Shown piece after piece: positions 1 to 8,881 of a stretch of 18,174 bases of DNA. Location of the stretch: contig DAIMYJ010000064.1 in assembly GCA_036734545.1 (NCBI GenBank), positions 1 to 18,174 on the forward strand, written 5' to 3'. The translations under genes were made by a program, and so were the position numbers. Below the pieces are notes generated by a model, which had not been told where the DNA came from, did not search any database, and was given only the letters and a program-made list of their open reading frames with translations. The stretch's first letter is position 1; each line of letters begins with the position of its first letter. This DNA comes from UBA7236 sp036734545. GTDB lineage: Bacteria; Bacteroidota; Bacteroidia; Chitinophagales; BACL12.

Positions 1-123
1 CATAGGGGCGACATTATCGTAGAAAAAAATGCGATGCGTGAATAATCCAAGCCCCATAGGGGCGACCGATCTGTAGAAAAATGATTAGGAAACGATAATT
101 TTTCAAGCCCCGTAGGGGCGACC
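1..123. repeat. Array of CCCC(A/G)TAGGGGCGAC repeats
   Basis: Three direct copies of a short palindromic core, CCCC(A/G)TAGGGG followed by CGAC, are visible. The first is cut by the window edge (from 1), the second spans 49-81 and the third 105-123. Equivalent bases are 54 and 56 bp apart. Copies 1 and 2 also share a downstream GTAGAAAAA block, while the third loses similarity soon after the core. The rest of each unit is not conserved. No cas gene is nearby and the core is itself a hairpin (CCCC/GGGG), so this is better read as a dispersed intergenic repeat of Bacteroidota than as a CRISPR. The array may continue left of the window. Confidence 0.75.
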
Positions 124-215
124 GAAACAATGCCGTGCAGCGGCTGTCAATGTCCTCGCTACCGGGCAGGGGTTTTGATGGAGAATGCCGCGACCACGCG
201 CCGGTCATTTCCCCC

Positions 216-716
216 TTATAATGTTTTCTTCTCGAAACGGAATTCCTCTTCGTATTCGCGATCGCCTTCGTAGAGCAGCAGTTTGATGATCAGCGTATTG
301 CCCGTGCGCGCATAGGTAAGGCCGTTGAAATAGGCGGTCTGCCCTTCGATGGCTACGAGCGGAAAGGTGGTCCACTCGGCCTGCTCTTCCCATCCCGACA
401 GATCGCGGCTGAAATGTTTGAGTTTGATGGAGAGTGTATTATCGTGAGCGAACACGTGCATATACTCGGTGAATACCAGCGTGTCGTTCATCACAAAACG
501 AAAAATGCCCTGCATGGCATTGTCTGCTGCGGGCGTCCAGACCTCAATACAATCGCCGCCGAATCCGCTGCCTTCCCAGTAACCGGTGAGCCATTCCATT
601 TGCTGCATGGTGGCGGTGGCAGGCTGCTGCCCTTCCTCCAAAGTGCGCACTTCCTGTGCCTGTGTTGCGGTGCCTGCGGATAGGAGCACGGCCATGCACC
701 AAATGTGTAGTTGCAT
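216..716 (-). CDS. Secreted DUF6265-like protein
   Basis: The product is 166 residues. It starts with a signal peptide (about residues 1-20, hydrophobic core around CMAVLLSAGTA, probable cleavage near ATQAQ). A single compact domain follows, with the sequence MEWLTGYWEGSGFGG, then a conserved pattern of LKHFSRDLSGWEE and AYFNGLTY that I recognise as DUF6265. That family is usually a small lipocalin-like beta-barrel, and its function is not known. I chose the ATG at 716 because the signal peptide begins there. An in-frame ATG at 749 would add 11 residues ahead of it and overlap the longest version of the divergent gene. It is probably exported and periplasmic. The gene is monocistronic and divergent from the large cargo gene. 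No convincing promoter is visible in the 180 bp between them. Confidence 0.8.
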   Translation of the reverse strand: MQLHIWCMAVLLSAGTATQAQEVRTLEEGQQPATATMQQMEWLTGYWEGSGFGGDCIEVWTPAADNAMQGIFRFVMNDTLVFTEYMHVFAHDNTLSIKLKHFSRDLSGWEEQAEWTTFPLVAIEGQTAYFNGLTYARTGNTLIIKLLLYEGDREYEEEFRFEKKTL

Positions 717-894
717 AACGGTTGTTTGAACAATGATAATTAAATCCATCTACATCACTCTGTCATTTTCGGGTAAAACGGGGCCATTCCAGGCCGCAAA
801 CGGTGTTAATATGCCGCAGAAGCAGCGCCATCCCTCTTTTTTTCGTAGTTTTAGTGTGGGTTGGTGTCTCCGCCACCCCACATTCGATCAGGTC

Positions 895-3800
895 GTGAAA
901 CCGAGATTGACCATTAGTACGCTCCTCCTTCCGGCATTATTGTCGGCATACACCCTGGCCTCTGCCCAGCAGGTGAAGGTGCCGCATGCACAGCCCGTAA
1001 AATATATCGAGAACAAAAACCAGTGGCCGGAGCAGGTGTTATTTTCTGCTGAGACCGGCGGGCAAAAAGTGTATCTAGAAAAGCACGCGTTCACCTTTGA
1101 CCTTGTGGATGTCGATCATCTGCGATCCGCCCTGCATGCCCACAAGGGACCATCACAACAACCGGCGGATCCTATATATATTCAACGTCACACCTATCAG
1201 TTGCAATTCCTGGGTGCGCGCGATGAGGTGCAGGTGACACAAAACGGACGCTCACGGGAATATTACAATTATCTGTTAGGCAATGATCCGCAACACTGGG
1301 GCACGAAGGCCTATGGATATACTGACATCACCTATCATGCGCTGTATCCGGATATCGACCTGCACGTGTACAGCTCCGGCACCAACATCAAATATGATCT
1401 CATTCTGGAACCCGGTGCAGATCCTGCCGACATTCAACTGTTTTATGCAGGCGCCGAAGTGCTGCTGAACGAACAGGGACAATTGTTGATCGTGACTGCC
1501 GTGGATACTCTGCGCGAAATGCGTCCTTATGCCTATCAGAAGATACAGGGACAGATCGTGCCCGTGGAATGTCATTATGTGGTAGATGGTAATCAGGTGT
1601 ATTTCGATCTTCCCCGCGGCTACAATAAGAACATAGAACTCATCATCGACCCCGAGCTGGTCTTCGGCTCTTATTCCGGCAGTTCGGCTGATAACTGGGG
1701 TTACACGGCCACCTATGACGACGATGGCAATCTGTATGGCGGCGGCATTGTTTTCGGCTCGGGATATCCGACCACCGTTGGTGCTTACACCACGACGTAT
1801 CAGGGTGGCACCACCGATATCGGCATTTCGAAATTCACGCCGGATGGCACAGACCTGATCTACAGCACCTATCTGGGTGGCAACAGTTCAGAGTTACCGC
1901 ACAGTCTGATGGCCACCTCCGGCAGTGCACTCGTGATCTACGGCACCACCGGCAGTGCGGATTTTCCGATCACCCCCGGCGCCTACGACAACAGTTTCAA
2001 CGGCGGCACCTTTGCCGTTGTTGACGGTATCATCAGCTTCAACTCCGGTATTGATATATATGTGGCCAAGTTGAGTGCTGACGGAACGACACTGCTCGCA
2101 TCCACTTATATCGGCGGAACGGATAACGACGGCATGAACCTCGCCTCCGGTTTCACCACGCAATACAACTACGGTGATTTTGTACGCGGTGAAGTGATCC
2201 TCGATGCATCAGAGAATATTTATGTGGCCAGCAGCACCACCAGTGATGACTTCCCCACTACACCCGGCGTATTCCAACCCGCTTTGAGTGGCGATCAGGA
2301 AGGCGTGGTATTCAAGTTCAACAGCACACTGAGCACGCTCACCTGGAGTTCTTATATCGGCGGCGATCAGGAAGACGGCGCCTATTCCATGAAGCTCAAC
2401 AGCCTCAACGAACTGATCGTAGGTGGCGGCACGGCGAGCAGCGATTTTCCGGTCACCGCAGGCGTGTGGGACAACACTTATTCCGGCGGTGTTACGGATG
2501 GCTGGGTAGCGCGCATTGCAGCAGACGGCTCCTCGCTGATCGCCTGCACCTTTGCGGGCACCAATAATTACGATCAGGTATATTTTGTTGAGACCGACGA
2601 CGCCGATAATGTGTATATCACCGGACAGACACGCGGCACCTGGACCGTTACCGCCGGTGTATATGAAGAAACCAACGGCAGACAGTTCATTACCAAACTC
2701 GAACCCGATCTCAGCGCCGTTATTTATTCCACACGATTTGGCAGCGGTGGTTCTGCCGTGAATATTTCGCCTTCCGCATTTTTAGTGGATGACTGCGAAA
2801 ATGTATACGTCTCCGGCTGGGGCGGTACAGTAAATACGGGTTACAATGTTGCCACCGGGTTTACCACGGGCATGACCATTACTGCCGATGCCCTGCAGAC
2901 AACTACTGACGGAAATGATTTTTATTTCTTCGTCGTCAGCAAAGACGCGATCGACCTGTTGTTCGCCAGCTACTTTGGCGGGCCGAGCAGTCCTGAACAC
3001 GTAGACGGCGGCACCAGTCGCTTCGATAAAGAGGGTGCTATTTATCAGGCCGTGTGTGCCGGTTGCTGGGGACTGGATGACTTCCCCACCACGGCAGGTG
3101 CGTGGAGCGAAGTGAATGGCAGTGCATTGTGCAACCTCGGTGTCGCGAAGATCAATATGAACGTGGCCGGTGTTTATGCTGCGGCTGTGGCCGATCCATC
3201 GTTCATCGGCTGCGCGCCATTTGATGTGAACTTCATCAACACCAGCGCTGATGCCGAAGATTATATCTGGGACTTCGGCGATGGCAGTCCGCTCAATTAC
3301 AGCTTCGAACCCTCCCACACCTATGTGGATCCCGGCACCTATGAAGTGATGCTGGTGGTGATCGACTCCACTACATGCAACATCGCCGATACAGCCTATC
3401 TCACGGTGGAAGTGCTGACCGACAGCATTGATGCTACTTTCGATGCACTGTATGATGAAGACTGCGACAGTCTGGTGGTAACACTGAATACATTAGGCAC
3501 CTTTCTGCCTTCGGCCACCTTTACCTGGGATTTTGGCGATGGCACCACCTCTACCGAACAAAACCCGGAACATGTTTACTATGATCCCGGTGCATACACC
3601 ATAACACTGATCGTGGAAGACCCGACTAGTTGCAACGGTCTGGACACTTTTGAATTGACCATCAATTATCTCTACGAATTCAATTCCGGATTTGAGTACA
3701 CCGCAGTGGGCTGCCTGCCGATTGAAGCCACCTTCTCCTCCAATTTCACGGAAGGGGATGATTACATCTGGCTGTTCGGCGACGGCACAACCGGCAGCGG

Positions 3801-4425
3801 TCAGGACACATCGCATGTATATACTGAGCCGGGCACCTATACGGTATCACTGATCACGGTCAATTGCGGTATCCCCGATACGGTTTCACAGATCGTGGTG
3901 ATCGATGGTTTACCGGAAGCGTATTTCGATGATTATCCGGAAAGAGTGATCATGAACACGCTGGTGGAATTCACGAATCTGAGTACCAATGCTGTCACCT
4001 ATCTCTGGGATTTCGGAGATGGCGGAACGTCAACCGACGTGAACGGTCAGCATATCTATACAGAATTGGGCACCTATACGGTATGTCTGACAGCGACCAA
4101 CAGCAACGGATGCAGTGATATTTATTGCCGGCAGGTGATCGTGGAAGCATCCGGCGCAGTTGGTGTGCCCAATGCCTTTACACCGAATGGTGATGGCGTA
4201 AATGACATTTTGATCGTAAAGGGTTTCGGTTTTGCCGATATGCAATTCCTGGTGTTCAACCGCTGGGGTGAACTCGTATTCCAAACAGATGATCCGCGCA
4301 TCGGCTGGGACGGCAGCTACCGTGGCAGGGAGCAGGAGATGGAAGTATATGTGTATGTTTTGCAGGGCAACTTCGCCGACGGCAACACTTTTGATCTGAA
4401 AGGCAATGTAACGTTATTGCGATGA
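895..4425 (+). CDS. Large T9SS cargo: DUF7948, SBBP propeller, four PKD, CHU_C
   Basis: This is a secreted, multidomain surface protein of about 1176 residues. A signal peptide (KPRLTISTLLLPALLSAYTLASAQQ region) directly follows a GTG at 895, which I take as the start. In-frame ATGs at 733 and 811 would put 54 or 28 unconserved residues before it. After the signal comes a DUF7948-type domain (about 35-260, IENKNQWPEQVLF to the IDPELVFGSY region). Next are SBBP-type beta-propeller repeats (about 265-750, recurring STYLGG and DFPTTPG motifs). Four PKD domains follow, with their WDFGDG-type motifs at about residues 792, 878, 959 (WLFGDG) and 1038. It ends with a gliding-motility-type C-terminal domain (PNAFTPNGDGVND at about 1092), the type B sorting signal for type IX secretion. 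The stop overlaps the next gene by ATGA, so the two are translated together. It is probably an adhesin or surface-exposed binding protein; its ligand cannot be read from the sequence. Confidence 0.9.
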   Translation: MKPRLTISTLLLPALLSAYTLASAQQVKVPHAQPVKYIENKNQWPEQVLFSAETGGQKVYLEKHAFTFDLVDVDHLRSALHAHKGPSQQPADPIYIQRHTYQLQFLGARDEVQVTQNGRSREYYNYLLGNDPQHWGTKAYGYTDITYHALYPDIDLHVYSSGTNIKYDLILEPGADPADIQLFYAGAEVLLNEQGQLLIVTAVDTLREMRPYAYQKIQGQIVPVECHYVVDGNQVYFDLPRGYNKNIELIIDPELVFGSYSGSSADNWGYTATYDDDGNLYGGGIVFGSGYPTTVGAYTTTYQGGTTDIGISKFTPDGTDLIYSTYLGGNSSELPHSLMATSGSALVIYGTTGSADFPITPGAYDNSFNGGTFAVVDGIISFNSGIDIYVAKLSADGTTLLASTYIGGTDNDGMNLASGFTTQYNYGDFVRGEVILDASENIYVASSTTSDDFPTTPGVFQPALSGDQEGVVFKFNSTLSTLTWSSYIGGDQEDGAYSMKLNSLNELIVGGGTASSDFPVTAGVWDNTYSGGVTDGWVARIAADGSSLIACTFAGTNNYDQVYFVETDDADNVYITGQTRGTWTVTAGVYEETNGRQFITKLEPDLSAVIYSTRFGSGGSAVNISPSAFLVDDCENVYVSGWGGTVNTGYNVATGFTTGMTITADALQTTTDGNDFYFFVVSKDAIDLLFASYFGGPSSPEHVDGGTSRFDKEGAIYQAVCAGCWGLDDFPTTAGAWSEVNGSALCNLGVAKINMNVAGVYAAAVADPSFIGCAPFDVNFINTSADAEDYIWDFGDGSPLNYSFEPSHTYVDPGTYEVMLVVIDSTTCNIADTAYLTVEVLTDSIDATFDALYDEDCDSLVVTLNTLGTFLPSATFTWDFGDGTTSTEQNPEHVYYDPGAYTITLIVEDPTSCNGLDTFELTINYLYEFNSGFEYTAVGCLPIEATFSSNFTEGDDYIWLFGDGTTGSGQDTSHVYTEPGTYTVSLITVNCGIPDTVSQIVVIDGLPEAYFDDYPERVIMNTLVEFTNLSTNAVTYLWDFGDGGTSTDVNGQHIYTELGTYTVCLTATNSNGCSDIYCRQVIVEASGAVGVPNAFTPNGDGVNDILIVKGFGFADMQFLVFNRWGELVFQTDDPRIGWDGSYRGREQEMEVYVYVLQGNFADGNTFDLKGNVTLLR

Positions 4426-5417
4426 GAAAACAGCTGTTCATAGCGATGCTTTTCTGGCCGATGCTGATGCGCGGGCAGGATGTGCATTTCTCGCAGTTCT
4501 TTGCCGCACCTATGCTCACCAATCCTGCGCAGACCGGCAATTTTGACGGCAGTGTGCGCGTGGGCGGCAACTATCGCGATCAGTGGGGCAGTGTTACCGT
4601 TCCCTATCGCACGTTCTCCACTTATGTTGACGCCGCCATACAGCCAAAGAAATCAGTGAATCGCTTCGGTATCGGATTAGTGGCCCTGAATGATCAGGCC
4701 GGCGACGGTTTGCTTACGACCAATAAAGTATATCTCAACACCGCCTATCATATCGGATACACCGAAAAGGACGCTGTGCGCTTTGCCGTGGGGCTGCAGG
4801 GCGGATTCGTGCAAAAATCCTTCGACCTGAGCAAGCTGATCTTCGACAGTCAATGGAACGATTACACCTTTGACCCGAACATCAGCAATAATGAAACCGG
4901 ACTCACCGAACAGCTGGATTATGCAGATGTGGGGGTGGGTGCATTACTCTCCATTATTCCGTACGAAGGCGAACGATACACCTTTGGTGTATCTGCCACC
5001 CATATCAATGAGCCGACCGAATCTTTTTTCGGCAGTACGAACCAGGTAGGTGTTCGCTATACCGCCACAGCAGGCGGATTCTTTGCAGTGAACGGTATCG
5101 CTACCGTGCAGCCGCAGATCTATGTAAGCACGCAAAAGAAAGCGCTGGAAGTGATCGCCGGCAGTAATTTTTCCGTGCCGATGGGGCAGGACGGCAGTTC
5201 CAGCGCCTTGTTCGCAGGCGCATGGTACCGCTACAATGATGCCCTATGGCTGGTGGGTGGTGCACAGATCGATAAATTGACATTCTCGCTGAGCTATGAT
5301 ATCAATATCAGCAGGCTGCGCACGGCGAGCAATAACCTCGGCGGACTCGAGATCGCCGCGGCCTATATTTTCGGATCACCCCAGAAGAGGGATCCGTTGG
5401 TGTGTCCGGCTTATTAA
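4422..5417 (+). CDS. PorP/SprF family type IX secretion outer-membrane protein
   Basis: The product is 331 residues. A short signal peptide (to about residue 18, ending LMRGQ) is followed by DVHFSQFFAAPMLTNPAQTG, the diagnostic N-terminal motif of PorP/SprF proteins. The remainder alternates short amphipathic strands with glycine-rich turns, as expected for an outer-membrane beta-barrel of normal family length. Members of this family work with the type IX secretion system. SprF, for example, is required to bring the adhesin SprB to the surface in Flavobacterium johnsoniae. Its ATG lies inside the stop region of the upstream cargo gene (ATGA overlap), so the pair is almost certainly one transcript. 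I infer this protein exports or anchors that cargo. The core T9SS genes (porK, L, M, N, sov) are not in the window. Confidence 0.92.
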   Translation: MRKQLFIAMLFWPMLMRGQDVHFSQFFAAPMLTNPAQTGNFDGSVRVGGNYRDQWGSVTVPYRTFSTYVDAAIQPKKSVNRFGIGLVALNDQAGDGLLTTNKVYLNTAYHIGYTEKDAVRFAVGLQGGFVQKSFDLSKLIFDSQWNDYTFDPNISNNETGLTEQLDYADVGVGALLSIIPYEGERYTFGVSATHINEPTESFFGSTNQVGVRYTATAGGFFAVNGIATVQPQIYVSTQKKALEVIAGSNFSVPMGQDGSSSALFAGAWYRYNDALWLVGGAQIDKLTFSLSYDINISRLRTASNNLGGLEIAAAYIFGSPQKRDPLVCPAY

Positions 5418-5420
5418 TGG

Positions 5421-5499
5421 GTGAGTGGGTGAGTGGGTGAGTGGTGAGTGGTGAGTGGTGAGTAGTGAGTAGTGAGTGGTGAGTGGTGAGTGGTGAGGA
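5421..5499. repeat. Heptanucleotide tandem array, unit GTGAGTG
   Basis: Eleven consecutive units begin four bases after the PorP/SprF stop codon. The first two are 8 bp (GTGAGTGG) and the next nine are 7 bp (GTGAGTG, with GTGAGTA twice and a final GTGAGGA). Four further copies of the same unit occur at 17885-17912. There is no stem-loop with a T tract, so it does not look like an intrinsic terminator. Confidence 0.95.
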
Positions 5500-5574
5500 A
5501 TGTATTTGTGTAGGTAATTGCTCAATCGTGTGCCAGGAACCAATGATATGAAATTAGCAATTCAGTTGGCAGAA

Positions 5575-5630
5575 ACCTGCAACCTTCAACCTTCAACTTG
5601 CAACCTACAACCTACAACTCTCAACCCTCA
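5575..5630. repeat. Heptanucleotide tandem array, unit ACCTTCA
   Basis: Eight 7-bp units are present: ACCTGCA, ACCTTCA twice, ACTTGCA, ACCTACA twice, ACTCTCA and ACCCTCA. The array sits between the convergent PorP/SprF gene and the histidine kinase gene, 75 bp beyond the GTGAGTG array. The 75 bp between the arrays hold no gene that I can support. A second ACCTTCA array occurs at 18114-18144. Confidence 0.9.
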
Positions 5631-5664
5631 ACAGCACAACCGGAGAGATACTCCATTAAGTGAA

Positions 5665-7899
5665 CTACCCGCTTATCTTTTTACTAAGGGTAAAGTGGAA
5701 AGCAGAGCCTTTGCCGGGTTTGGATTCTACCCATATCTCGCCGCCGTGGCGTTCGATGATCTTGCGGCAGATGGCGAGACCGATGCCCGTGCCGGAATAT
5801 TCTTCCACGGTATGCAGGCGCTGGAAGATCACGAAAATGCGCTGAAAATATTCCTGACTGATACCGATACCGTTGTCGCTGAATATCAGCTCCCATTTGT
5901 CCTTACGGTCGATCACGGAAACTGTCACTTCCGGTTTGCGTTTCTTCGCCTTGAATTTAATGGCATTGTCTACCAGGTTCTGGAACACCTGCGTAAGCTG
6001 CACGCGGTTGCCGTACACTTCAGGAAGATGTTCGGCCATGATCAGTGCATCATGCGTTTCGATCTTATCCTTTAACACACGACTTACGGTGCTGAACACA
6101 TCGTTGAGGTCCACCTTCTCAAATCCGGTATTGAACCTGTTGATGCGGCTGTACTCCAGCAGGTCATGGATAAGTGTTTGCATCCGCTTGGCGCCGTCTA
6201 CAATAAAGCCCATGAACTGCAGCGCTTCTTCATCGAGCCTGTCCTTGTATCGCCGTTCCAGTATCTGAATGAAACTGGTAATGGTACGCAGCGGTTCCTG
6301 CAGGTCATGCGAGGCCACGTAGGCAAAATGTTCAAGTTCCTGGTTGGTATGTGTAAGCTCGATGTTCTTTTGTTCCAGCGCCTCTTCCGCGCGCTTTTTG
6401 GCGTCGATATTTTCGATGATGGCCACGGTATACATCGCATCACCCACATGAAAGAGGCTCGACATCACTTCGCGCGCCCAGAAACTGGTGCCATCCCTGC
6501 GCATGAAGCGCTTTTCTATACTGTAATGCTCCACTTCGCCGCTGTAGATACGCTGCAGTTGCTCTTCGGCGTGCACACTATCTGCCGGGTGGGTCACTTC
6601 CAGAATGTTCTTTCCATGCAGCGCCGCTTCAGAGAATCCGAGCATTTCGGTAAATGCTTCGTTCACATCGTGGATCATACCCGGTTCGGAGGTGATGACG
6701 ATACCCATGGGAGAACTTTCATATATGGCTCTGAACTTCTCCTCGCTCTCCACCAATGCCTGCTCATTGCGCTTTTGCATGTCGATATCCTCCACGATGG
6801 AAAGTATCAGCTGTTTACCATCTGCACCATGCATCAGGTTGCAGGTCATCTTTGACCAGGTGGCCGTGTTGTTCTTGCGCAGCCAGCGGCGTTCACAGAA
6901 AATAGTATTTACCTCACCGGACAACAATTGCTTGAAGTACGCTTTGGTGGACAGCTGTTCTTCTTTCTCCATGAGTGAAAAGATGGAGCGGTCCTTGAAT
7001 TCATCGAGTGTATACCCGAGTCGCTGCAATAAAGTGTAATTGGCTTCGAGTATCTTGCCTGACTTATCGGTGAGGATGATACCCAATGATGCATTTTGGA
7101 ATACAGCCGTGAAACGCGCTTCACTTTCCTTCACCTTTTCCTGCATGCGCCTGCGCTCATCCAGGTCGCGCACGACCGATATGCGCACCTTCTGATCCAG
7201 ATGCTGGAGGGTTTTTCCGGTAACCTCCACGTTCCGTGAGAGTCCGTTATCCAGGCGGATGATACGCGAGGTGTACAGCTCTTCAGAATTGGTTTCAACA
7301 ATGCTGTTCACCTTTTCTTTATAGGCGGGATCAACGAAATCCAGAAAATGCTTCCCGATGATCTGCCCCACATGCTCAGCCCCGAGAATGCGCAGAAATG
7401 CCTTGTTGACCAGCTGATAATGACCATCCACGATGATCGTCATCCCATCGAGGGCATTATCAAAAAAGAACTGCAGCCGCGCCTCTGTTTCGTCGGCCGT
7501 TTGTGCATGCCTCCGCAGGGTGGTCGCATGTCGACCGATCGCGTAAATATGTCCCGTGATCTGATTCACGGATGCATCGTAGGAAAGCGTGCGGATATCC
7601 CCTGAGGATGTCCGGATGCGTAACTCATAATTGATCAATTCGCGCTTGCCTTCACGCAACAGCCTGACCTGTTCCATGGCATGCGGCAGGTCTTCAGGCA
7701 ATACGATATCCCAACCGCCCTTTAACTCAAATAACTCGTCTCTTGAATAACCGCTGATCCGGGTGATGGCATTATTGAAATCGAGTATGGTCCCATCCAA
7801 TGCTGCCACGAGCATGATATCCGCCGACATGCGAAAGAACAACTCAAAATCGGTGGCGATCTGAGGTGACGAAGTGATCGGTTTAATTCGGGCGGGCAT
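5665..7899 (-). CDS. Soluble multi-PAS sensor histidine kinase
   Basis: The product is 744 residues with no membrane segment or signal peptide, so it is a cytoplasmic sensor. Four PAS/PAC modules lie at about 16-128, 138-255, 259-380 and 384-505. A short coiled linker and a HisKA dimerisation domain follow, with the phosphoacceptor His at about 531 in SHDLQEPLR. The HATPase domain shows the N box (NLVDNAIKFK, about 641), the G1 box (DNGIGI, about 675) and the G2 box (GTGIGL, about 703). All catalytic boxes look intact. The FAYVASHDLQEPLR type is common among PAS-rich and phytochrome-like kinases. No response regulator is encoded nearby, so its partner is elsewhere. The gene follows the EamA gene by 48 bp on the same strand and may share its transcript. 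The signal sensed by the PAS domains cannot be deduced. Confidence 0.93.
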   Translation of the reverse strand: MPARIKPITSSPQIATDFELFFRMSADIMLVAALDGTILDFNNAITRISGYSRDELFELKGGWDIVLPEDLPHAMEQVRLLREGKRELINYELRIRTSSGDIRTLSYDASVNQITGHIYAIGRHATTLRRHAQTADETEARLQFFFDNALDGMTIIVDGHYQLVNKAFLRILGAEHVGQIIGKHFLDFVDPAYKEKVNSIVETNSEELYTSRIIRLDNGLSRNVEVTGKTLQHLDQKVRISVVRDLDERRRMQEKVKESEARFTAVFQNASLGIILTDKSGKILEANYTLLQRLGYTLDEFKDRSIFSLMEKEEQLSTKAYFKQLLSGEVNTIFCERRWLRKNNTATWSKMTCNLMHGADGKQLILSIVEDIDMQKRNEQALVESEEKFRAIYESSPMGIVITSEPGMIHDVNEAFTEMLGFSEAALHGKNILEVTHPADSVHAEEQLQRIYSGEVEHYSIEKRFMRRDGTSFWAREVMSSLFHVGDAMYTVAIIENIDAKKRAEEALEQKNIELTHTNQELEHFAYVASHDLQEPLRTITSFIQILERRYKDRLDEEALQFMGFIVDGAKRMQTLIHDLLEYSRINRFNTGFEKVDLNDVFSTVSRVLKDKIETHDALIMAEHLPEVYGNRVQLTQVFQNLVDNAIKFKAKKRKPEVTVSVIDRKDKWELIFSDNGIGISQEYFQRIFVIFQRLHTVEEYSGTGIGLAICRKIIERHGGEIWVESKPGKGSAFHFTLSKKISG

Positions 7900-7947
7900 T
7901 GAAGAATAATACTATACGAATCTACCAAAAAATACCGGTTCATCCAT

Positions 7948-8859
7948 CTACTCGCCGATCGTGACCGGCGGAGCGGCTTTATCGCCAAAGCGCCGCTGGA
8001 TGAAGGGATTGATGAACACCACGGCGAGGAGCATCAGCGTACCCAAATAAAACTGCGGTTCCAGATGGGCATTCTCATTAAAGAATACGATAGCCATGGC
8101 TATGCCATACACGGGCTCCAGATTCAGCGTGATGGACGCTGTGAACACAGAAATATGGCGCATGCAATACAGCGACAGGGTGAACGGCACCACCGTGCAC
8201 AATCCGGCAAACAGGATCAGGTTGATCACATCCACCGTTGAGGGCGTGAGGTCTACCTGCTCCGTAAATGAAAGATATACCGGCATGAGCAGGCTCAACA
8301 GAACAAATCCGGTGGCGATCTCCACGAAAGTGATATTGAGCGGTTTTGTCCTGCTGATCATTTTTTTATTGAACAGAGAGAATATGGTCGCGAAGAGGGT
8401 GGATAGCAACCCGAGTATGATGCCTGTGCGGTAATCACCGCTGAACCGGAAAATGAGATACATGGCTGGGATCACCAGCACGGCCAGCAGCAATTCATGC
8501 CAGATGAATTTTCTGCCGAAAAACAACGGCTCCAAAACAGAAACAAAAAAGGAGGTAGTGGCCAGACAGGTAAGTGCTACAGAGATATTCGATGCTTTGA
8601 TGGAACCGTAAAACGTGAGCCAGTGCGCCGTCACGATCACCCCTACCCCAACCAGCTGCCAGAAGGTGCGCTTGTCCATATTCCGTATGGTGCGCCACAG
8701 CGCCGGCAGGCATAACAGGATCACCGCCGTGATACCCATGCGGTACCATACCAGAACCGTTTCGGTAAGATCGATGATGCGTCCGAATACTGCGGTAAAG
8801 CCCCACAGAAACACACAGAGGTGATACAGCCAATACGCCTTGCGGTATTCGGGATCCAT
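7948..8859 (-). CDS. EamA/DMT-superfamily permease
   Basis: The product is 303 residues with about ten hydrophobic helices in two tandem EamA halves (about 10-140 and 150-290), the normal layout and length of a drug/metabolite transporter-type exporter. The first half contains the typical LYHLCVFLWGFTAVFGR opening, and the second ends with LNLEPVYGIAMAIVFFNE, the conserved EP motif of the family. It acts in the inner membrane. The substrate is unknown: characterised relatives move amino acids, purines or other small metabolites. The gene lies 80 bp downstream of radC on the same strand and probably has its own promoter in that gap. The kinase gene follows it. Confidence 0.9.
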   Translation of the reverse strand: MDPEYRKAYWLYHLCVFLWGFTAVFGRIIDLTETVLVWYRMGITAVILLCLPALWRTIRNMDKRTFWQLVGVGVIVTAHWLTFYGSIKASNISVALTCLATTSFFVSVLEPLFFGRKFIWHELLLAVLVIPAMYLIFRFSGDYRTGIILGLLSTLFATIFSLFNKKMISRTKPLNITFVEIATGFVLLSLLMPVYLSFTEQVDLTPSTVDVINLILFAGLCTVVPFTLSLYCMRHISVFTASITLNLEPVYGIAMAIVFFNENAHLEPQFYLGTLMLLAVVFINPFIQRRFGDKAAPPVTIGE

Positions 8860-8881
8860 GCCGTAAAGGTAAGCGGTATCG

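Noticed and set aside
1..123. CRISPR-like array
   Set aside because: The repeated part is a short hairpin core of changing length, the intervening sequences are partly conserved, the third copy is degraded, and no cas gene is present.
846..853. TAGTTTTA as a -7 element for the cargo gene
   Set aside because: The final G of TAnnTTTG is missing and no TTTG lies about 20 bp upstream.
5518..6075. 185-codon open frame on the plus strand after PorP/SprF
   Set aside because: It begins in the ACCTTCA repeat region and then runs antisense through the HATPase domain of the histidine kinase. No family resemblance is seen.
6166..6855. 229-codon plus-strand frame
   Set aside because: It is antisense to PAS and HisKA coding sequence and is explained by codon bias of the real gene.
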